The notes: a model not told the origin generated them from the sequence alone. A DNA stretch of 64,000 nt from Macrothele yani (GCA_039090855.1 CM077025.1:100978489-101042488), one strand, 5' to 3'; shown: positions 48,701 to 54,680, counted from the first letter of the stretch. Numbers and translations are program-made.

Positions 48701-51700
48701 CTTTCAGAAAGTTATTGAATCATGATTTGTGGTTCTGAAAGGTTAATTGCAAAACTGACATGGCCGTCAGCAAAGCAGAAGTGAGTATGTTTCTCCCTAC
48801 AGAACTTTATTCCTTAATCTTCCAAGTTCAATGACTGGAAAGCATTTCACAGAATATAAGTAAACTATTAAACAACACATGGTATACCTTTGCCCTAATT
48901 CCTTTTCAGTTTTTGTACATTTTTATGCATTCATGCTGTCTAATTTTGGCACATGCTTCTCAGCAGATGTTCTTGACATCCCCCTCCCCCTTCTCATTTT
49001 AAAATTCAATGACATACCATTTAATCTTCCAAGGTCATCCTACAGTTAAAAAATTCACAAACCAGAATTTGTTAGCTATACATAGCAGAGTCACCATTGT
49101 ATGGCAGCCTAAAACCATAATTCCGATGATTCATAGCACATATTCTTAGGCAATATTTTTGATGCACATTTACAAACATCACCACAATTATTTTCTTCAT
49201 TTACCTTTCCATGATGCACATCATCAGTAATTTTGTACTTGATCATGCTGTAGACATGCAGAGTTGTGCTGCTTTGTTTTCCTGATATTTTGCTGTTTTG
49301 TTACATTGCTCTTAGTGTGGATTATGGCATGACAATGTAAACCTACAACATAGTGAAGTTAAGGAGGGGGAAAGGGAAATGACATAGGTCTCCTCAAAGA
49401 AAGCTCACCCGCTAGATTCAAGTTTAAAACTGATGGAACTAGATTTTAATTATTGTTGATGTATCAAACATCTCCATTTACAGTGATCTTGGCACCAACT
49501 CGAGCTTTACTGACATCCATCCCATGTCTTGTCACATTACGGGTAATCTGATAGGAGTCTAGGAGGAAATCTGAAGGCCTCAAGATGCTTCTTTGGAGTT
49601 CTTCTTTTTCAGTCACTGTCCTGTCATGGGCATTTGCATAGTTCTGGAATGTGAGTATCTGGACTTTTTGTTCAGTGGGTATCTGCATAATTTGGAAATG
49701 TGTGGCCTTGAGTTCTTTGCCTGGAGTAAGATAAAAGGACACACACAATGGATTTGTTTCGCTCACACACTCTCTCTAACCCCTCTATGAGAGGTGAGGC
49801 ACTACTGATTGTTACCATGAGGCTGTTTGATGTCTTTAACTTTTCTTGGGGTGATGGTTCAGGATACCTGTTGATGAGATTGCTGATCTGATGTGGGTCA
49901 TACAGCTGTAAATGTGGACCTGAGGATGACGAAATCGTTATGCTCCTGGTTGATTCTTCTTCCTACTGATGTGTTAAAAGACAGCACTGGGGTGTCTATG
50001 CTGACTCTCTGCTAATGATGCTACAGACCTCCATGCATATTCCACTTCATTCATGGACTTAGTTGAGCATTGGCTGGATGTTCCTGGTTAATTCTTCTGG
50101 CTGCTGTGTGATGGGACAGGGCCAGGGTGTCCATGCTAGGCCTCTACTAATGATGATATGGACCTACATGCATATTCAACTTCATTCCTGGATTTGGTCG
50201 AGCGTTGGCTGGATGTATCTGGCGGATTCTTCTATCTGCAAATAAGTCCAGTACAGCAGCGAGGTACTTAGGCTGAGTTCTTGATGATGATGCAGACCAT
50301 TTGATGTATGGTTGTCCACATCGACTGTGTTTCTTGGCTTCTTTCCTTACGTTCCAGTTCGTGTTTTTGCTGTGGAAGTACTTTTACTCAAAGACTGGTG
50401 TGTTGAATCATGAGTATGTTAGCATCCATGAGCATTTCTTCTGTTTGACTGACCATTTCAAGGTAAATGCATTTCTGGCCTTTACAGCAAAGAGAAGTTA
50501 TGATAAATTGTACCTAATTAAGGAATGATATTAAACAGTTGAATTTGATTTGTGTGGAAAAATTTGTGCACTGTCGCTATTTACTTTACTTAACTTAATT
50601 TAAGAATGTCAACACTCTTAAGACAGTCCATTCTGCAGGGTTTTGAGCTAGCTTGAGTCGGGCAAAGAGATAGTTGCAAGGTGGACCCTCACAGTCTCAC
50701 ACAGACCCCTTTTGTACTTCATACTCATTACCTTTTCCTCCTGCAGACATTCCAGAATCTGGTCCTCCCATGAATTCTTCCTTGGCCTTCCTATAACTTT
50801 TCCTTTCTTGCCACTTGGGCTGACTAAATTCTCTTAGTAATTAGTAAACATTTCACCACTCATTCTTTCAACATAGCCAAACCACCCAAGAATATTCGTC
50901 TCCACCTTAATAACAATATTTGCTTCACATTACGGTCAGAATGTGCCTTGCCACAAAACCCTTGTACGTAATGCATTTCTACAGTACACAAATAACTATT
51001 GTGTCTCTTCTGAAGTATCCAGATTTTCATGCTGTACATCAGAGTAGGAACAATTACATTTGAGACTGTTTTGGGAACACATCATTCCTGTGAAATCCTT
51101 CTAAAGCAGCTATAACTTTCAAAGATGAATTTACTCACCTACTAATTTCTCCATCTAATTTGTTTTCTCTGTCAAACGTGCTACCAAAATATACAAATTC
51201 ATTCATGCAGTCTACCTCTGTGCCTTTAGACTGATCTCGCATTTAGTACTAACAGTTCCTAACTCAAAAACCATAAAACTCCATTGATATGTTATTTGTT
51301 GACATGAATGAAGCAGCAGTTGTCAACATATTGGGTTGTTACGAATGAAATGTCTGGCGTGAACAAGCAGTGGAGACAGGCCCCCACCACAATGGAATGG
51401 AACCACCCACAGGTGTTGCGGGTATTACGTCACAGAGTTACTATAAATAGCTAGCACGTGTGTGAAGAACAAGGTTCAGGCATGCTTTGTTTGGACATAA
51501 TGTGGCTTGCAAAGGAAACATGCAGATGTCGGATTTGAGAGTCATCTTCCTGTATGAATTTAAACTGGGCCATATTGCAGGAATTGCTGCTTAAAATGTT
51601 AACAAAGCATCTGGGGAGATTACAGTCAACAAACAAACCATCCGGCGACAGTTTGTGAAGTTTCAAAGAGGAGATAGGGACCTGCAAAACAAAGCACGTG

Positions 51701-54017
51701 GTCATTTCGTCACGAAGCACCTGCTGCTATTTCTGACGATGTTCTGCTACGTGTTGTTGAAGTGGACGCACGAAAAACGTGTCGTGAGATAGTGGCAGAG
51801 GTAAGTGTCGACCACACAACAGTTGTTCGGCGTCTGGCTTCGCTGGATGGGGTCAAAAAGCTGGACATGTGGCTGCCGCATGAGTCGACAACTGCCAACA
51901 AGACTAGGCGTTTGGAAGTCTGCACGTTGCTTCTTGCCAGGAATTACAGGAACCTCTACTGCATCGAATCGTCACTTGTGATAGGAAGTGGGCCCTTTAT
52001 GATAATTGGAAATGATATGCACAATGGTTAAGCAAGGCACAGCCTTCTGAATTACATCCTAAGCCACCCCTACACACCAAGATGATGCTCCTTGTCTGGT
52101 GGCTCACAGCCGGGATAATTCATCGGAGTTTCTTGGTAAGAGGCTAAACCATCACCGTAAAACGTTATTGTGCTGAATTACACCAGATGCACTAGAAATT
52201 GCTGCAGAAACAAACGGCTTTGGTCAACAGACATGGTGTTCTTCTGCTCCAGGACAATGCTCACCCTCGTGTCGCACAGCGAACGATGCTGACACTAAGA
52301 GCCTTGTGCTATGCAGCACTGCCTCTTCCTGCCTATTACCCGGATTTGTCTCCGACAGACTGTCATCTGTTTCATCGCCTGGATAACTTCCTGTCTGGGA
52401 ACCAGTTCATGACAGACAATGAGGTTCAACGTGCAGTTGAGGATTTCTTCAGGTCCCAGCCACAAGACTTTTTTCATTCCAGGGGATCATAGCCTTGCTT
52501 TACAGATGGCAACTATGTTTCAATGCTGAGGGGGATTACTTTGCCTAGGTAAGTTGTCCTACTTTTCCGTTCTCGCCATCCATGTGTGCTGGTCCTTTGC
52601 CAGACATTTCATTCGCACCAACCCAATACTTAAATATGGATTAATGTTTGAATACAACTTATTTCATGATCATATTTTATTGCATACATTCCTTATTCAT
52701 AAATAAATGCTGATACATTATACTTACAACATCAAGGCTTCTACAGACAAGGGGCTAAAACAGCATTTTCATGATTTTATTACATTTTGTGACTTTCAGT
52801 TTCTGCAGACAAGATAATGTGGTTTTACCTCTATCATTCTAGTGCAAGATTACGTTTGTGTGACATGGATTCAATGAATGCATCACTTTTCATCCCTTTC
52901 CAGGAATGCATTATCTGCATTTTAGAATTTTTTAGGCCAAAACTCATTCTTAATGATGCCACAAAACAAATGAAGTGTTTACCTTTCTTTCTCAGAATAA
53001 TAAATCTTGTTTGAATGAGAACTGATCAGTACTGAAAGAAATGGGCAAAAGCATGTAACAATTTAAAATACATGAATAAAAAAACGAAATTCACACTTAA
53101 GCTATGCAAAGAGATTAGAAACTTAGTTCAAATGCTCCCATATTGTATTCTTCAATTTATGCAACTTAAACATGAATTTCATTTTTTCTGCTCTCTTAGC
53201 ATTACACCTTTTGAACGAATATATAAATAGGCAACTAATATAATGGAGCTGATTAATAGCTATAATGGAAAAGTATTCATCAATGATTGTTGAAGAAAAG
53301 CTAAGACAAAGTATAAACCAATGTTTATCAAAGATTTAACAGTAGCCATTTTTCATTAAAAGAACTTGGGAGCTTACACTTATTTGCATGTGTATATGAA
53401 ATGGAATAAAAGCCACAATGAAATTAAATTTCAACTGTGGTATTTCGTTTTTTCTGTGAACTAAACATCAACTTCTCCTGTCTTCAAGTAGGTCACATAT
53501 TATGACAATGAACAAATGCAATGCACATATAGTCTGAAACACTTGTAAATAAGAAAATCCAAAGAGAAAGAAAAGAAGGAAAGAAAGCAAGCAAAATTAT
53601 ATATCTGAATGCAAAAAAAAAAAAAAAAAAAAGATGTATGGAGTGCTTACTTGAATTTCATCAAAGGCCTGAGATTCTCGTGCGGCTGTAGGAAACACTC
53701 GAGGAGTAAAGTTCACAGAAATACTTCCAAATTTTCTGGGACCTTGGATCTCATCAGATGCTTTCACCAGCCCAGTTGTTTTGGAAGGTATTTCATCAGC
53801 AGCTTTCACCAGCTCAGTTGTTTTGGAAGGTATTTCATCAGCAGCTTTCACCAGCTCAGTTGTTTTGGAAGGTATTTCATCAGCAGCTTTCACCAGCTCA
53901 GTTGTTTTGGAAGGTATTTCATCAGCAGCTTTCACCAGCTCAGTTGCTTTGGAAGGCATCTCATCAGCCACTTTCACCAGCTCAGTTGTTTTAGAGGGAT
54001 ATGTCACAGCAGACCAC
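11936..54017 (-). CDS. DNAAF4: DNAAF4 (DYX1C1) dynein axonemal assembly factor, 5'-partial, six exons over 42 kb
   Basis: DNAAF4 is a cytoplasmic co-chaperone-type protein (CS domain plus TPRs, HSP90/HSP70 interaction) needed to preassemble dynein arms for motile cilia and sperm flagella. Six minus-strand exons (367, 101, 81, 73, 106 and 101 bp) join in frame to about 275 codons ending in TGA. Recognisable blocks, in order, are [71 protein letters not shown] and [10 protein letters not shown]. They follow the order and exon structure of animal DNAAF4 and form three TPR repeats. All donors are GT and all acceptors AG. Codon phases match at every junction. The N-terminal CS domain and coiled coil were not found inside the window. 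Introns are filled with transposons in both orientations. Exon identity comes from my memory of the family, not a search, but the match is extensive. Confidence 0.93.
12037..13193. other. DNAAF4 intron sequence without recognised genes
   Basis: AT-rich intron. The only structure seen is the 22-bp repeat near 12140. Confidence 0.5.
12139..12203. repeat. 22-bp tandem repeat, three copies
   Basis: Unit acttgaaagatataatttcagt; the third copy has one change and a diverged end. Confidence 0.9.
13194..13947. mobile_element. hAT-like MITE (candidate)
   Basis: Ends cagtgttcaaattacccgg and, inverted, cagtgttagaattagaaat. Both outer ends adjoin tgggtg, consistent with a short target duplication in a GT-rich site. 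Subterminal cattgggcca and ggcccagtgg are also in inverted relation. No coding capacity. Confidence 0.5.
13922..15018. repeat. 546-bp tandem duplication, two copies
   Basis: The segment from aatttatttctaattctaa to gacatgtg(g/a)tattttaatg is present twice head to tail, at 13922-14467 and 14468-15018, about 95 percent identical by eye. It includes the right end of the hAT-like MITE and a Tc1-like end (tacactggtgcccaaaatta). Confidence 0.88.
15019..15570 (-). pseudogene. Tc1/mariner transposase remnant
   Basis: Minus strand reads [20 protein letters not shown] (second catalytic Asp), then a degraded [20 protein letters not shown] matching the DLNPIEHLW region, then [20 protein letters not shown]. 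Several stops. It continues from the Tc1-like end found in the adjacent duplication. Confidence 0.7.
16005..17290. repeat. Diverged tandem modules with ggaatttttca and gccccctggtgg motifs
   Basis: Several units of roughly 150-250 bp repeat the phrases aagaatttttcaaa, ttagaagcagagatattg and tgccccctggtgg. A run of about 18 C lies at 16614-16631. The array ends near gacagacagacggacaaa. No coding function seen. Confidence 0.7.
17505..18245. repeat. About 355-bp tandem repeat, just over two copies
   Basis: Repeated landmarks: cttccgttttc(g/a)gaaat at 17569 and 17921; cttccgttttcggaag-type again at 18065; acccaaatgatga and gcggaattc at 17828 and 18185. The units contain short palindromes such as ttccgttttcggaa. 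Confidence 0.75.
18246..19118. other. No gene seen
   Basis: Intron sequence of DNAAF4, no recognisable elements. Confidence 0.4.
19120..19535. repeat. About 72-bp tandem repeat, six diverged copies
   Basis: Units start at atgaacat near 19121, 19197, 19263, 19338, 19413 and 19482. Each continues with agaaagtgttacatgcactt and gttaaactctg-like sequence. Confidence 0.85.
19536..20860. other. Intron sequence, no gene; small repeats
   Basis: Contains an A run at 20145-20168 and an exact 32-bp tandem duplication around 20657-20720 (unit includes cctataaatggtgccaattt). Confidence 0.5.
21182..21520 (-). mobile_element. LINE 3' fragment with 17-bp target duplication
   Basis: Flanked on both sides by aggttgttgttgttact. 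Minus strand encodes [20 protein letters not shown] and [17 protein letters not shown], then later [11 protein letters not shown] and [15 protein letters not shown]. These resemble the extreme C-terminus of Jockey/CR1-like LINE proteins (region around an RNase H-like domain). The middle is replaced by a perfect hairpin. Confidence 0.75.
21304..21351. repeat. Perfect 22-bp inverted repeat with 4-nt loop
   Basis: tgttcttggtactcacaaat plus tg, loop gtct, then its exact complement. It lies inside the LINE fragment. Confidence 0.97.
21930..22125. repeat. 98-bp exact tandem duplication
   Basis: The unit starting aagtttcaaccttgaaaggc and ending cttttaggtaagtg occurs twice with no difference seen, so the duplication is recent. 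Confidence 0.95.
22714..23017 (+). mobile_element. LINE 3' fragment (family of 44023-47043)
   Basis: Matches the last about 300 bp of the intact LINE (gcccaagtg-caggaag, atgagaaaaagattatgagt, cagagaacagcttagtgata and the atgtatgtatg tail). Flanked by a 10-bp duplication ataaaaagaa at 22704-22713 and 23018-23027. Confidence 0.9.
23041..24504. other. Intron sequence, no gene seen
   Basis: Only a T run at about 23553-23572 stands out. Confidence 0.45.
24505..24610 (-). CDS. DNAAF4: DNAAF4 exon, TPR3 first helix
   Basis: Acceptor ttattgcag, donor gtatg. It encodes [20 protein letters not shown] then [15 protein letters not shown] and leaves one base (G). It corresponds to the ALELLMPP...[15 protein letters not shown] segment of vertebrate proteins. 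Confidence 0.93.
25028..25875 (+). mobile_element. Penelope-like element fragment (RT end, GIY-YIG, 3' end)
   Basis: The plus strand encodes the RT C-terminal region, [20 protein letters not shown] and [14 protein letters not shown] degraded GIY-YIG nuclease follows, with [14 protein letters not shown] and [12 protein letters not shown]. Inverted flanks attagaataattcttgatgt and its near complement at 25852-25872 bracket the copy, as in the partial inverted repeats of this class. A hammerhead-like core lies near the 3' end. Stops and frameshifts make it inactive. Confidence 0.85.
25775..25817 (+). ncRNA. Hammerhead ribozyme-like motif of a Penelope-like element
   Basis: Core CTGATGA, then a weak stem II (AGGTA against TACT with one bulged G), then GAAAC and GTC. 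Four bases before the core (gtgg) pair with four after the expected cleavage site (ccac), giving stem I. Hammerheads in this class of element are established. Activity of this copy is unproven: stem III is only ACGT with no loop. Confidence 0.6.
26467..26846. other. Intron sequence, no gene seen
   Basis: No recognisable feature. Confidence 0.4.
26855..27630 (+). mobile_element. Internally deleted hAT with perfect 8-bp target duplication
   Basis: Ends cagaggtttcc and, inverted, taggggttccc, flanked by gtatagat on both sides. The plus strand keeps the hAT dimerisation region: [32 protein letters not shown] and [20 protein letters not shown], ending SH and stop. The catalytic core and N-terminus are missing, so it is a deletion derivative. 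Confidence 0.93.
27750..27806. repeat. AAT/ATT trinucleotide microsatellite
   Basis: About eleven AAT units followed by ATT units and a few ATA. Target of the retroelement that starts immediately to the right. Confidence 0.97.
27807..29268 (+). mobile_element. R4/Dong-like non-LTR retrotransposon, 5' part
   Basis: Starts in the trinucleotide repeat with a GC-rich leader (accttgtcgcggtggcgggg). The ORF from about 28002 has two frame changes. Blocks include [77 protein letters not shown], then [19 protein letters not shown] and WSAPGPDD, where RT domains of this type begin. The sequence breaks off there, so RT and endonuclease are gone. The clade assignment rests on remembered protein style plus the TAA insertion site, which is the known preference of Dong. 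Confidence 0.65.
29269..29395 (-). pseudogene. Penelope-like reverse transcriptase scrap
   Basis: Minus strand [20 protein letters not shown] then [10 protein letters not shown] matches the NN-F-F-KxYxQ...GxPMGSPLSP block of Penelope RTs. Only about 40 codons. Confidence 0.7.
29396..29915 (+). mobile_element. Tc1-like transposon, 3' half
   Basis: Plus strand: [20 protein letters not shown] (third catalytic residue) then [12 protein letters not shown] and on to [18 protein letters not shown] and stop, all in frame. The outer end reads, inverted, cactgctggacaattgctaa, next to TA at 29916-29917. The N-terminal half and left end are missing. The intact end abuts the Penelope-like element to its right in mid-gene. 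Confidence 0.9.
29918..31560 (-). mobile_element. Penelope-like element, RT portion, interrupted
   Basis: Minus-strand RT in three frames: [20 protein letters not shown] near 30780; [20 protein letters not shown] near 30600; [16 protein letters not shown] (motif A); [18 protein letters not shown] (motif B); [13 protein letters not shown] (motif C, YVDD changed to YIDY); SLPFLDILL. Coding breaks off at SHRLT exactly where the Tc1 end begins, so the GIY-YIG part is lost. The upstream end near 31550 is uncertain. Confidence 0.88.
31561..32079. other. Intron sequence, no gene seen
   Basis: AT-rich; no recognisable feature. Confidence 0.4.
32080..32152 (-). CDS. DNAAF4: DNAAF4 exon, TPR2
   Basis: Acceptor atttcag, donor gtaagtaa. 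It encodes [20 protein letters not shown] then DSSK and ends in phase 0. The [21 protein letters not shown] motif is the most conserved part of DNAAF4 and is a TPR helix pair. Confidence 0.94.
32715..33937 (-). mobile_element. Tc1-like transposon, degenerate (family B)
   Basis: Ends catagacaaaagtattcaaa and, inverted, cagagacaaaagtattttg; TA on the left, TG in its place on the right. Minus-strand remnants: [18 protein letters not shown] (helix-turn-helix start), [15 protein letters not shown], and near the other end [19 protein letters not shown] for the [11 protein letters not shown] block. Many frameshifts. It sits in the CA-rich 3' tail of the LINE fragment to its right. Confidence 0.85.
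33938..35215 (-). mobile_element. 5'-truncated LINE copy (family of 44023-47043)
   Basis: Minus-strand homology to the intact LINE from its 3' end (cactaagctgttctctgata on the plus strand) to RT motif A (gctgtcttcatagatttaga sense). Includes [20 protein letters not shown] and [16 protein letters not shown]. Full of frameshifts and small deletions. Confidence 0.92.
35216..37129. other. Intron sequence, no gene; small repeat
   Basis: No recognised coding region. A three-copy repeat lies at 36509-36598. Confidence 0.45.
36509..36598. repeat. 30-bp tandem repeat, three copies
   Basis: Unit atgtctgaatgacatgtgca plus about ten A-rich bases; copies start at about 36509, 36540 and 36570. Confidence 0.85.
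37130..37210 (-). CDS. DNAAF4: DNAAF4 exon, TPR1
   Basis: Acceptor ttttttag, donor gtaagtaa. One base completes Asp from the previous exon, followed by 26 codons and two spare bases. It encodes [20 protein letters not shown] and [16 protein letters not shown] is nearly identical to vertebrate [10 protein letters not shown]. Confidence 0.93.
37633..38807 (-). mobile_element. Tc1-like transposon, degenerate (family C)
   Basis: Ends cactgaagagccaaaacatt and, inverted, caccaaagagccaaaccaaa, each next to TA. Minus-strand remnants: [20 protein letters not shown] region, [16 protein letters not shown] (second catalytic Asp) and a degraded [17 protein letters not shown] for the DLNPIE region. Heavily frameshifted. 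Confidence 0.88.
39150..39413 (+). pseudogene. mariner transposase fragment
   Basis: Plus strand: [20 protein letters not shown] then [14 protein letters not shown], matching the LLSNP...IVTGDEKWI block with the first catalytic residue (Asp to Asn here). Ends at the hAT. Overlaps in content with the next mariner, so it is a separate copy. Confidence 0.75.
39414..42223 (+). mobile_element. hAT transposon, degenerate, ZMYM1-like transposase
   Basis: Starts cagtggcagcttttcaggtg; the far end, inverted, starts cagctgctaattg and shares aggtgaag further in. Plus-strand blocks in order: [20 protein letters not shown] (TTF-type zinc region), [48 protein letters not shown] (catalytic region), [10 protein letters not shown], then [14 protein letters not shown] and [20 protein letters not shown] (dimerisation domain). 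Multiple stops and frameshifts. No clear 8-bp duplication. It contains a near-perfect hairpin at 41060-41105. Confidence 0.88.
41060..41105. repeat. 21-bp inverted repeat, one mismatch, 4-nt loop
   Basis: tttttcaccactcagcgaag plus c, loop aatc, then the complement with one difference. It lies in the hAT coding region and disrupts it. Confidence 0.95.
42749..43042. repeat. About 100-bp inverted repeat around the SINE head
   Basis: The arm 42749-42852 (end of the Penelope ORF plus SINE body) is repeated inverted at 42938-43042, with the tRNA head and a 12-nt A run as the spacer. Confidence 0.9.
42775..42925 (-). mobile_element. tRNA-derived SINE copy, minus, head truncated
   Basis: Minus strand: agtggttagcatacccgggc (A box), gcgggttcgagtcccgctcc (B box), then body ttcaagttttcggatattgt and on to cgtcatcttcaaaat-like end. 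It lacks the first about 15 nt of the tRNA head and joins an A run. Not a functional tRNA: no mature anticodon loop. Confidence 0.75.
43181..43345 (+). mobile_element. tRNA-derived SINE copy, plus, full head
   Basis: Head starts gttctgggtggtgtagtggt and ends ctccaggac, so the acceptor-stem halves can pair. B box gggtttgagtcc. The body, gaaaattttcaagttttcgg through cttcaaaat, is the same as in the minus copy. Confidence 0.8.
43430..43460 (+). ncRNA. Degraded hammerhead-like core of a Penelope-like element
   Basis: CTGAAGA, stem II AGAG-TTTT-CTCT, then GAAAA and TTTGC instead of GAAAC-GTC. Position near the 3' end of the insertion fits. Probably inactive. Confidence 0.4.
44015..47131 (+). mobile_element. 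LINE (RTE-like), apparently intact, inserted in mariner
   Basis: The element starts a few bases before its ORF and ends in a gatatgtatgtatgtatg tail. It lies between two parts of one mariner that read on across it. At least four truncated relatives lie at 22714, 33938, 49385 and 50690. It is opposite in orientation to DNAAF4, within its intron. Confidence 0.93.
44023..47043 (+). CDS. LINE endonuclease/reverse transcriptase polyprotein, 1006 residues, intact ORF
   Basis: An apurinic-type endonuclease nicks target DNA and a reverse transcriptase copies the RNA there (target-primed reverse transcription). Endonuclease about residues 30-275: [36 protein letters not shown] near 173, GSDHYLV near 267. 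RT about 500-800: [49 protein letters not shown] near 638, [26 protein letters not shown] near 737 (catalytic Asp pair), [14 protein letters not shown]. After it come MYGSETWVL and a basic C-terminus ([11 protein letters not shown]). All catalytic residues are present and no stop interrupts. A single ORF of this size with a short tetranucleotide tail suggests the RTE group. The true start could be the Met about 26 codons further in ([15 protein letters not shown]). Confidence 0.95.
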   Translation: MGYGGPTTLEKDGPPRNRPGLSKRRMRKRSRLSECKIGVWNTRGINGKVSEVIEEMNKYGLDVLSVSETKKKEIGVEEVKGTVSVWSGVLDNMRGQAGVGVILSEKMKNNLIHYSCISERILWIRLKVKLQRIVIVVVYAPCDSEPSDKKEDFWNELKAVLSQFGAKEKVIIAGDFNARVGVQNAISDNVLGKFNDPCVNDNGERLIELCIENDLCVSNTFFNHKYIHTYTWENRTLGQKSAIDFVVYDQRLKHLVVDTRVMRGADVGSDHYLVVSRVKLNVGWRKRNRKRPRIERAKVDRLLEDHQRYSDLLRERLKDLKSCERDVEKKWECFKNCVVTAAKEVCGTTIVGNNRGDAWWNSEIDEAVKKKKEAYLGMLQGRVSVDEYRCKKREAAKLVRHSKAKDRKEKVERHELAFWKDRKSFWKYMRLRKNRGNKVVSCVKNEIGEMIWEPNELRDRWGKYFCELLDQESKNDSEIDADDVTMRDESTGGISREEVCKALKYLQNGKAPGVDGITAEMLKYGDDSIIDWLTEICLLCWELGMVPRDWKDAIIVPLYKGKGDHTECKNYRGISLLSVPGKVFGKVVIEKVRGFTSLKVWDVQSGFMPGKGCTNQIFALRMTIEKYLAVGKKVFTAFIDSEKAYDRVNRTLLWKVLNEYGVTGNLLNSVKAMYAGSTACVRVNGVLSKWFSIGAGVRQGCVMSPWLFNIFMDACMREAKIDNSGLCLGDIRVCRLLYADDTVLLAESKSELQSMLTRMHEVCMKFKLSINKGKTKVMVFERGMGSTECNVSINGTVIDQVSEFVYLGSMFDRENKLDGEISGRVNSSLKVIAALGGFHKNDGFSRESRMAVYESVIVPTVMYGSETWVLQKKHRSRLCAGEMCYLRGVCGKTRSDCVRNEDVLQLCDVKRNVSKVETNMLRWFSHVERMSDEMLTKKIFSAQVAGRKGRGRPRKTSVDHIQECLHEKKIMSMKYKRSCVRLVMDISEARVVCQDRYKWRSLIRQQ
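47363..48158. other. Intron sequence, no gene seen
   Basis: Contains the first copy of a 65-bp direct repeat (47945-48010). Confidence 0.45.
47945..48395. repeat. 65-bp direct repeats flanking a DNAAF4 exon
   Basis: Sequence around caggacataattaaagt and aaagtatttagagtcaaaa occurs at 47945-48010 and 48331-48395, about 90 percent identical by eye, on either side of exon 48159-48259. Confidence 0.85.
48159..48259 (-). CDS. DNAAF4: DNAAF4 exon, pre-TPR linker and start of TPR1
   Basis: Acceptor ccctag, donor gtaagtaa. It enters in phase 0 and leaves two bases (GA). It encodes [20 protein letters not shown] then [13 protein letters not shown], matching the WLxKQAEARR and NPEWLKDKGN blocks of animal DNAAF4. 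A 65-bp direct repeat lies on either side of this exon. Confidence 0.92.
48396..49384. other. Intron sequence, no gene seen
   Basis: No recognisable feature. Confidence 0.4.
49385..49545 (-). mobile_element. LINE 3' scrap (family of 44023-47043)
   Basis: Minus strand matches the last coding region of the LINE (gatgtcagtaaagctcgagt, gatcactgtaaatggagatg). Confidence 0.75.
49546..49919. other. No gene seen
   Basis: No recognisable feature. Confidence 0.4.
49920..50290. repeat. About 137-bp tandem repeat, nearly three copies
   Basis: Landmarks ctggttgattcttct, gctaatgatgctacagacct, catgcatattccacttcatt and gagcattggctggatgt recur at about 137-bp spacing, with moderate divergence. Confidence 0.8.
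50690..51300 (-). mobile_element. LINE fragment (family of 44023-47043)
   Basis: Minus-strand homology from the basic C-terminal region back to just after RT motif C. Its plus-strand complement shows cacttgggctgactaaattc and tctaatttgttttctctgtc as in the other copies. Ends just left of a mariner. Confidence 0.88.
51331..52626 (+). mobile_element. mariner transposon, complete ends, degenerate transposase
   Basis: 1296 bp, ends ttgggttgttacgaatgaaa and, inverted, ttgggttggtgcgaatgaaa, TA on both sides. Transposase blocks, plus: [17 protein letters not shown] and [17 protein letters not shown] (first helix-turn-helix), [20 protein letters not shown] then [14 protein letters not shown] (second), [32 protein letters not shown] and [20 protein letters not shown]. 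Spacing from DNAHP to PTD is 34 residues, so DD34D. The end [20 protein letters not shown] is frameshifted. Several stops. Confidence 0.93.
52627..53650. other. Intron sequence, no gene seen
   Basis: Short A run at about 53612-53630 near the exon. No elements recognised. Confidence 0.45.
53651..54017 (-). CDS. DNAAF4: DNAAF4 exon with 14-residue repeat array (first visible exon)
   Basis: The donor is CAA followed by gtaagc. The acceptor is cacttaag before GTGG, so the first base completes a codon begun in an unseen upstream exon. The exon reads WSAVTY, then six copies of [14 protein letters not shown] (small variations), then [32 protein letters not shown] split over the known DNAAF4 linker between the CS and TPR regions. 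The [14 protein letters not shown] block is diagnostic. The upstream acceptor is less certain than the donor. Confidence 0.9.
53752..54003 (-). repeat. 42-bp in-frame coding minisatellite, six copies
   Basis: Six units of 42 bp, each encoding [14 protein letters not shown] or a close variant, with no frame change. The central units are nearly identical at the nucleotide level, while the two edge units have diverged (KVADEM at one end, [11 protein letters not shown] at the other). This is the usual pattern of an array growing from its centre. Each unit looks like a short charged helix ended by Pro-Ser. Confidence 0.95.
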
Positions 54018-54535
54018 CTTAAGTGAAAAATTTGTGAATAAAGAATAGTTTTTAATTATTTGATTTTTACTTTAGTAGTTATGTAAATTATTTGGGGATT
54101 CATATAGGCATGAGATATTTGCAACATGTTGAAACACAAACCTCCCATCAAAATATTATGAATATTATTTTAATAAGGAACAAAGATAACTTTTAACCCC
54201 ATCTAACAGTTTAAATACAATGTGGCATGAGTTATCTCAAGTGTTGGGTGTCACCAAAGTCCAGGGTTAACCATTCTTTTACGTAGGATCTCATGCATCA
54301 GGTATATAGTCAACAGTATTGAGGAGAAATGTAAAGCAACTTGCCACAGTAATCTCCAGAGGTCTGGAAATGGAGGTAAGGAATATGAAATGGTGAAGTC
54401 ATTGGATTGATTTCTGAATCTAGAGGAGCGTGATGGGTGCCTAATATGACAGAATGAATAGCTGCCAACTTTTTAAAATAAAAATAAAAAATAATAATAA
54501 TTGAAGTCATGGCCATTCCTAGACAATAATATGAT

Positions 54536-54680
54536 AGATAAAACACACAGATTATGGGATTTACTTAGAAAATAACTTAGATTTACTTTGGATTAATGAT
54601 AATAATAATTCACTTTGGATTTACTTATAAATTACATCCATTTATTCCTAAGTAAATCCCATAATCTGTGTGTTTTATCT
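54536..54680. repeat. Perfect 33-bp inverted repeat, about 79-bp spacer
   Basis: Arm agataaaacacacagattat plus gggatttacttag at 54536-54568; exact complement at 54648-54680. The spacer holds a shorter repeat of tttggatttactta. Confidence 0.95.

Noticed and set aside
53752..54003. CRISPR-like regular repeats
   Set aside because: Contiguous repeats with no spacers, coding throughout, in a eukaryote; the same applies to the arrays at 19120, 49920 and 59868.
53609..54022. Plus-strand open frames of repeated sequence
   Set aside because: Shadows of the DNAAF4 coding minisatellite read on the other strand.
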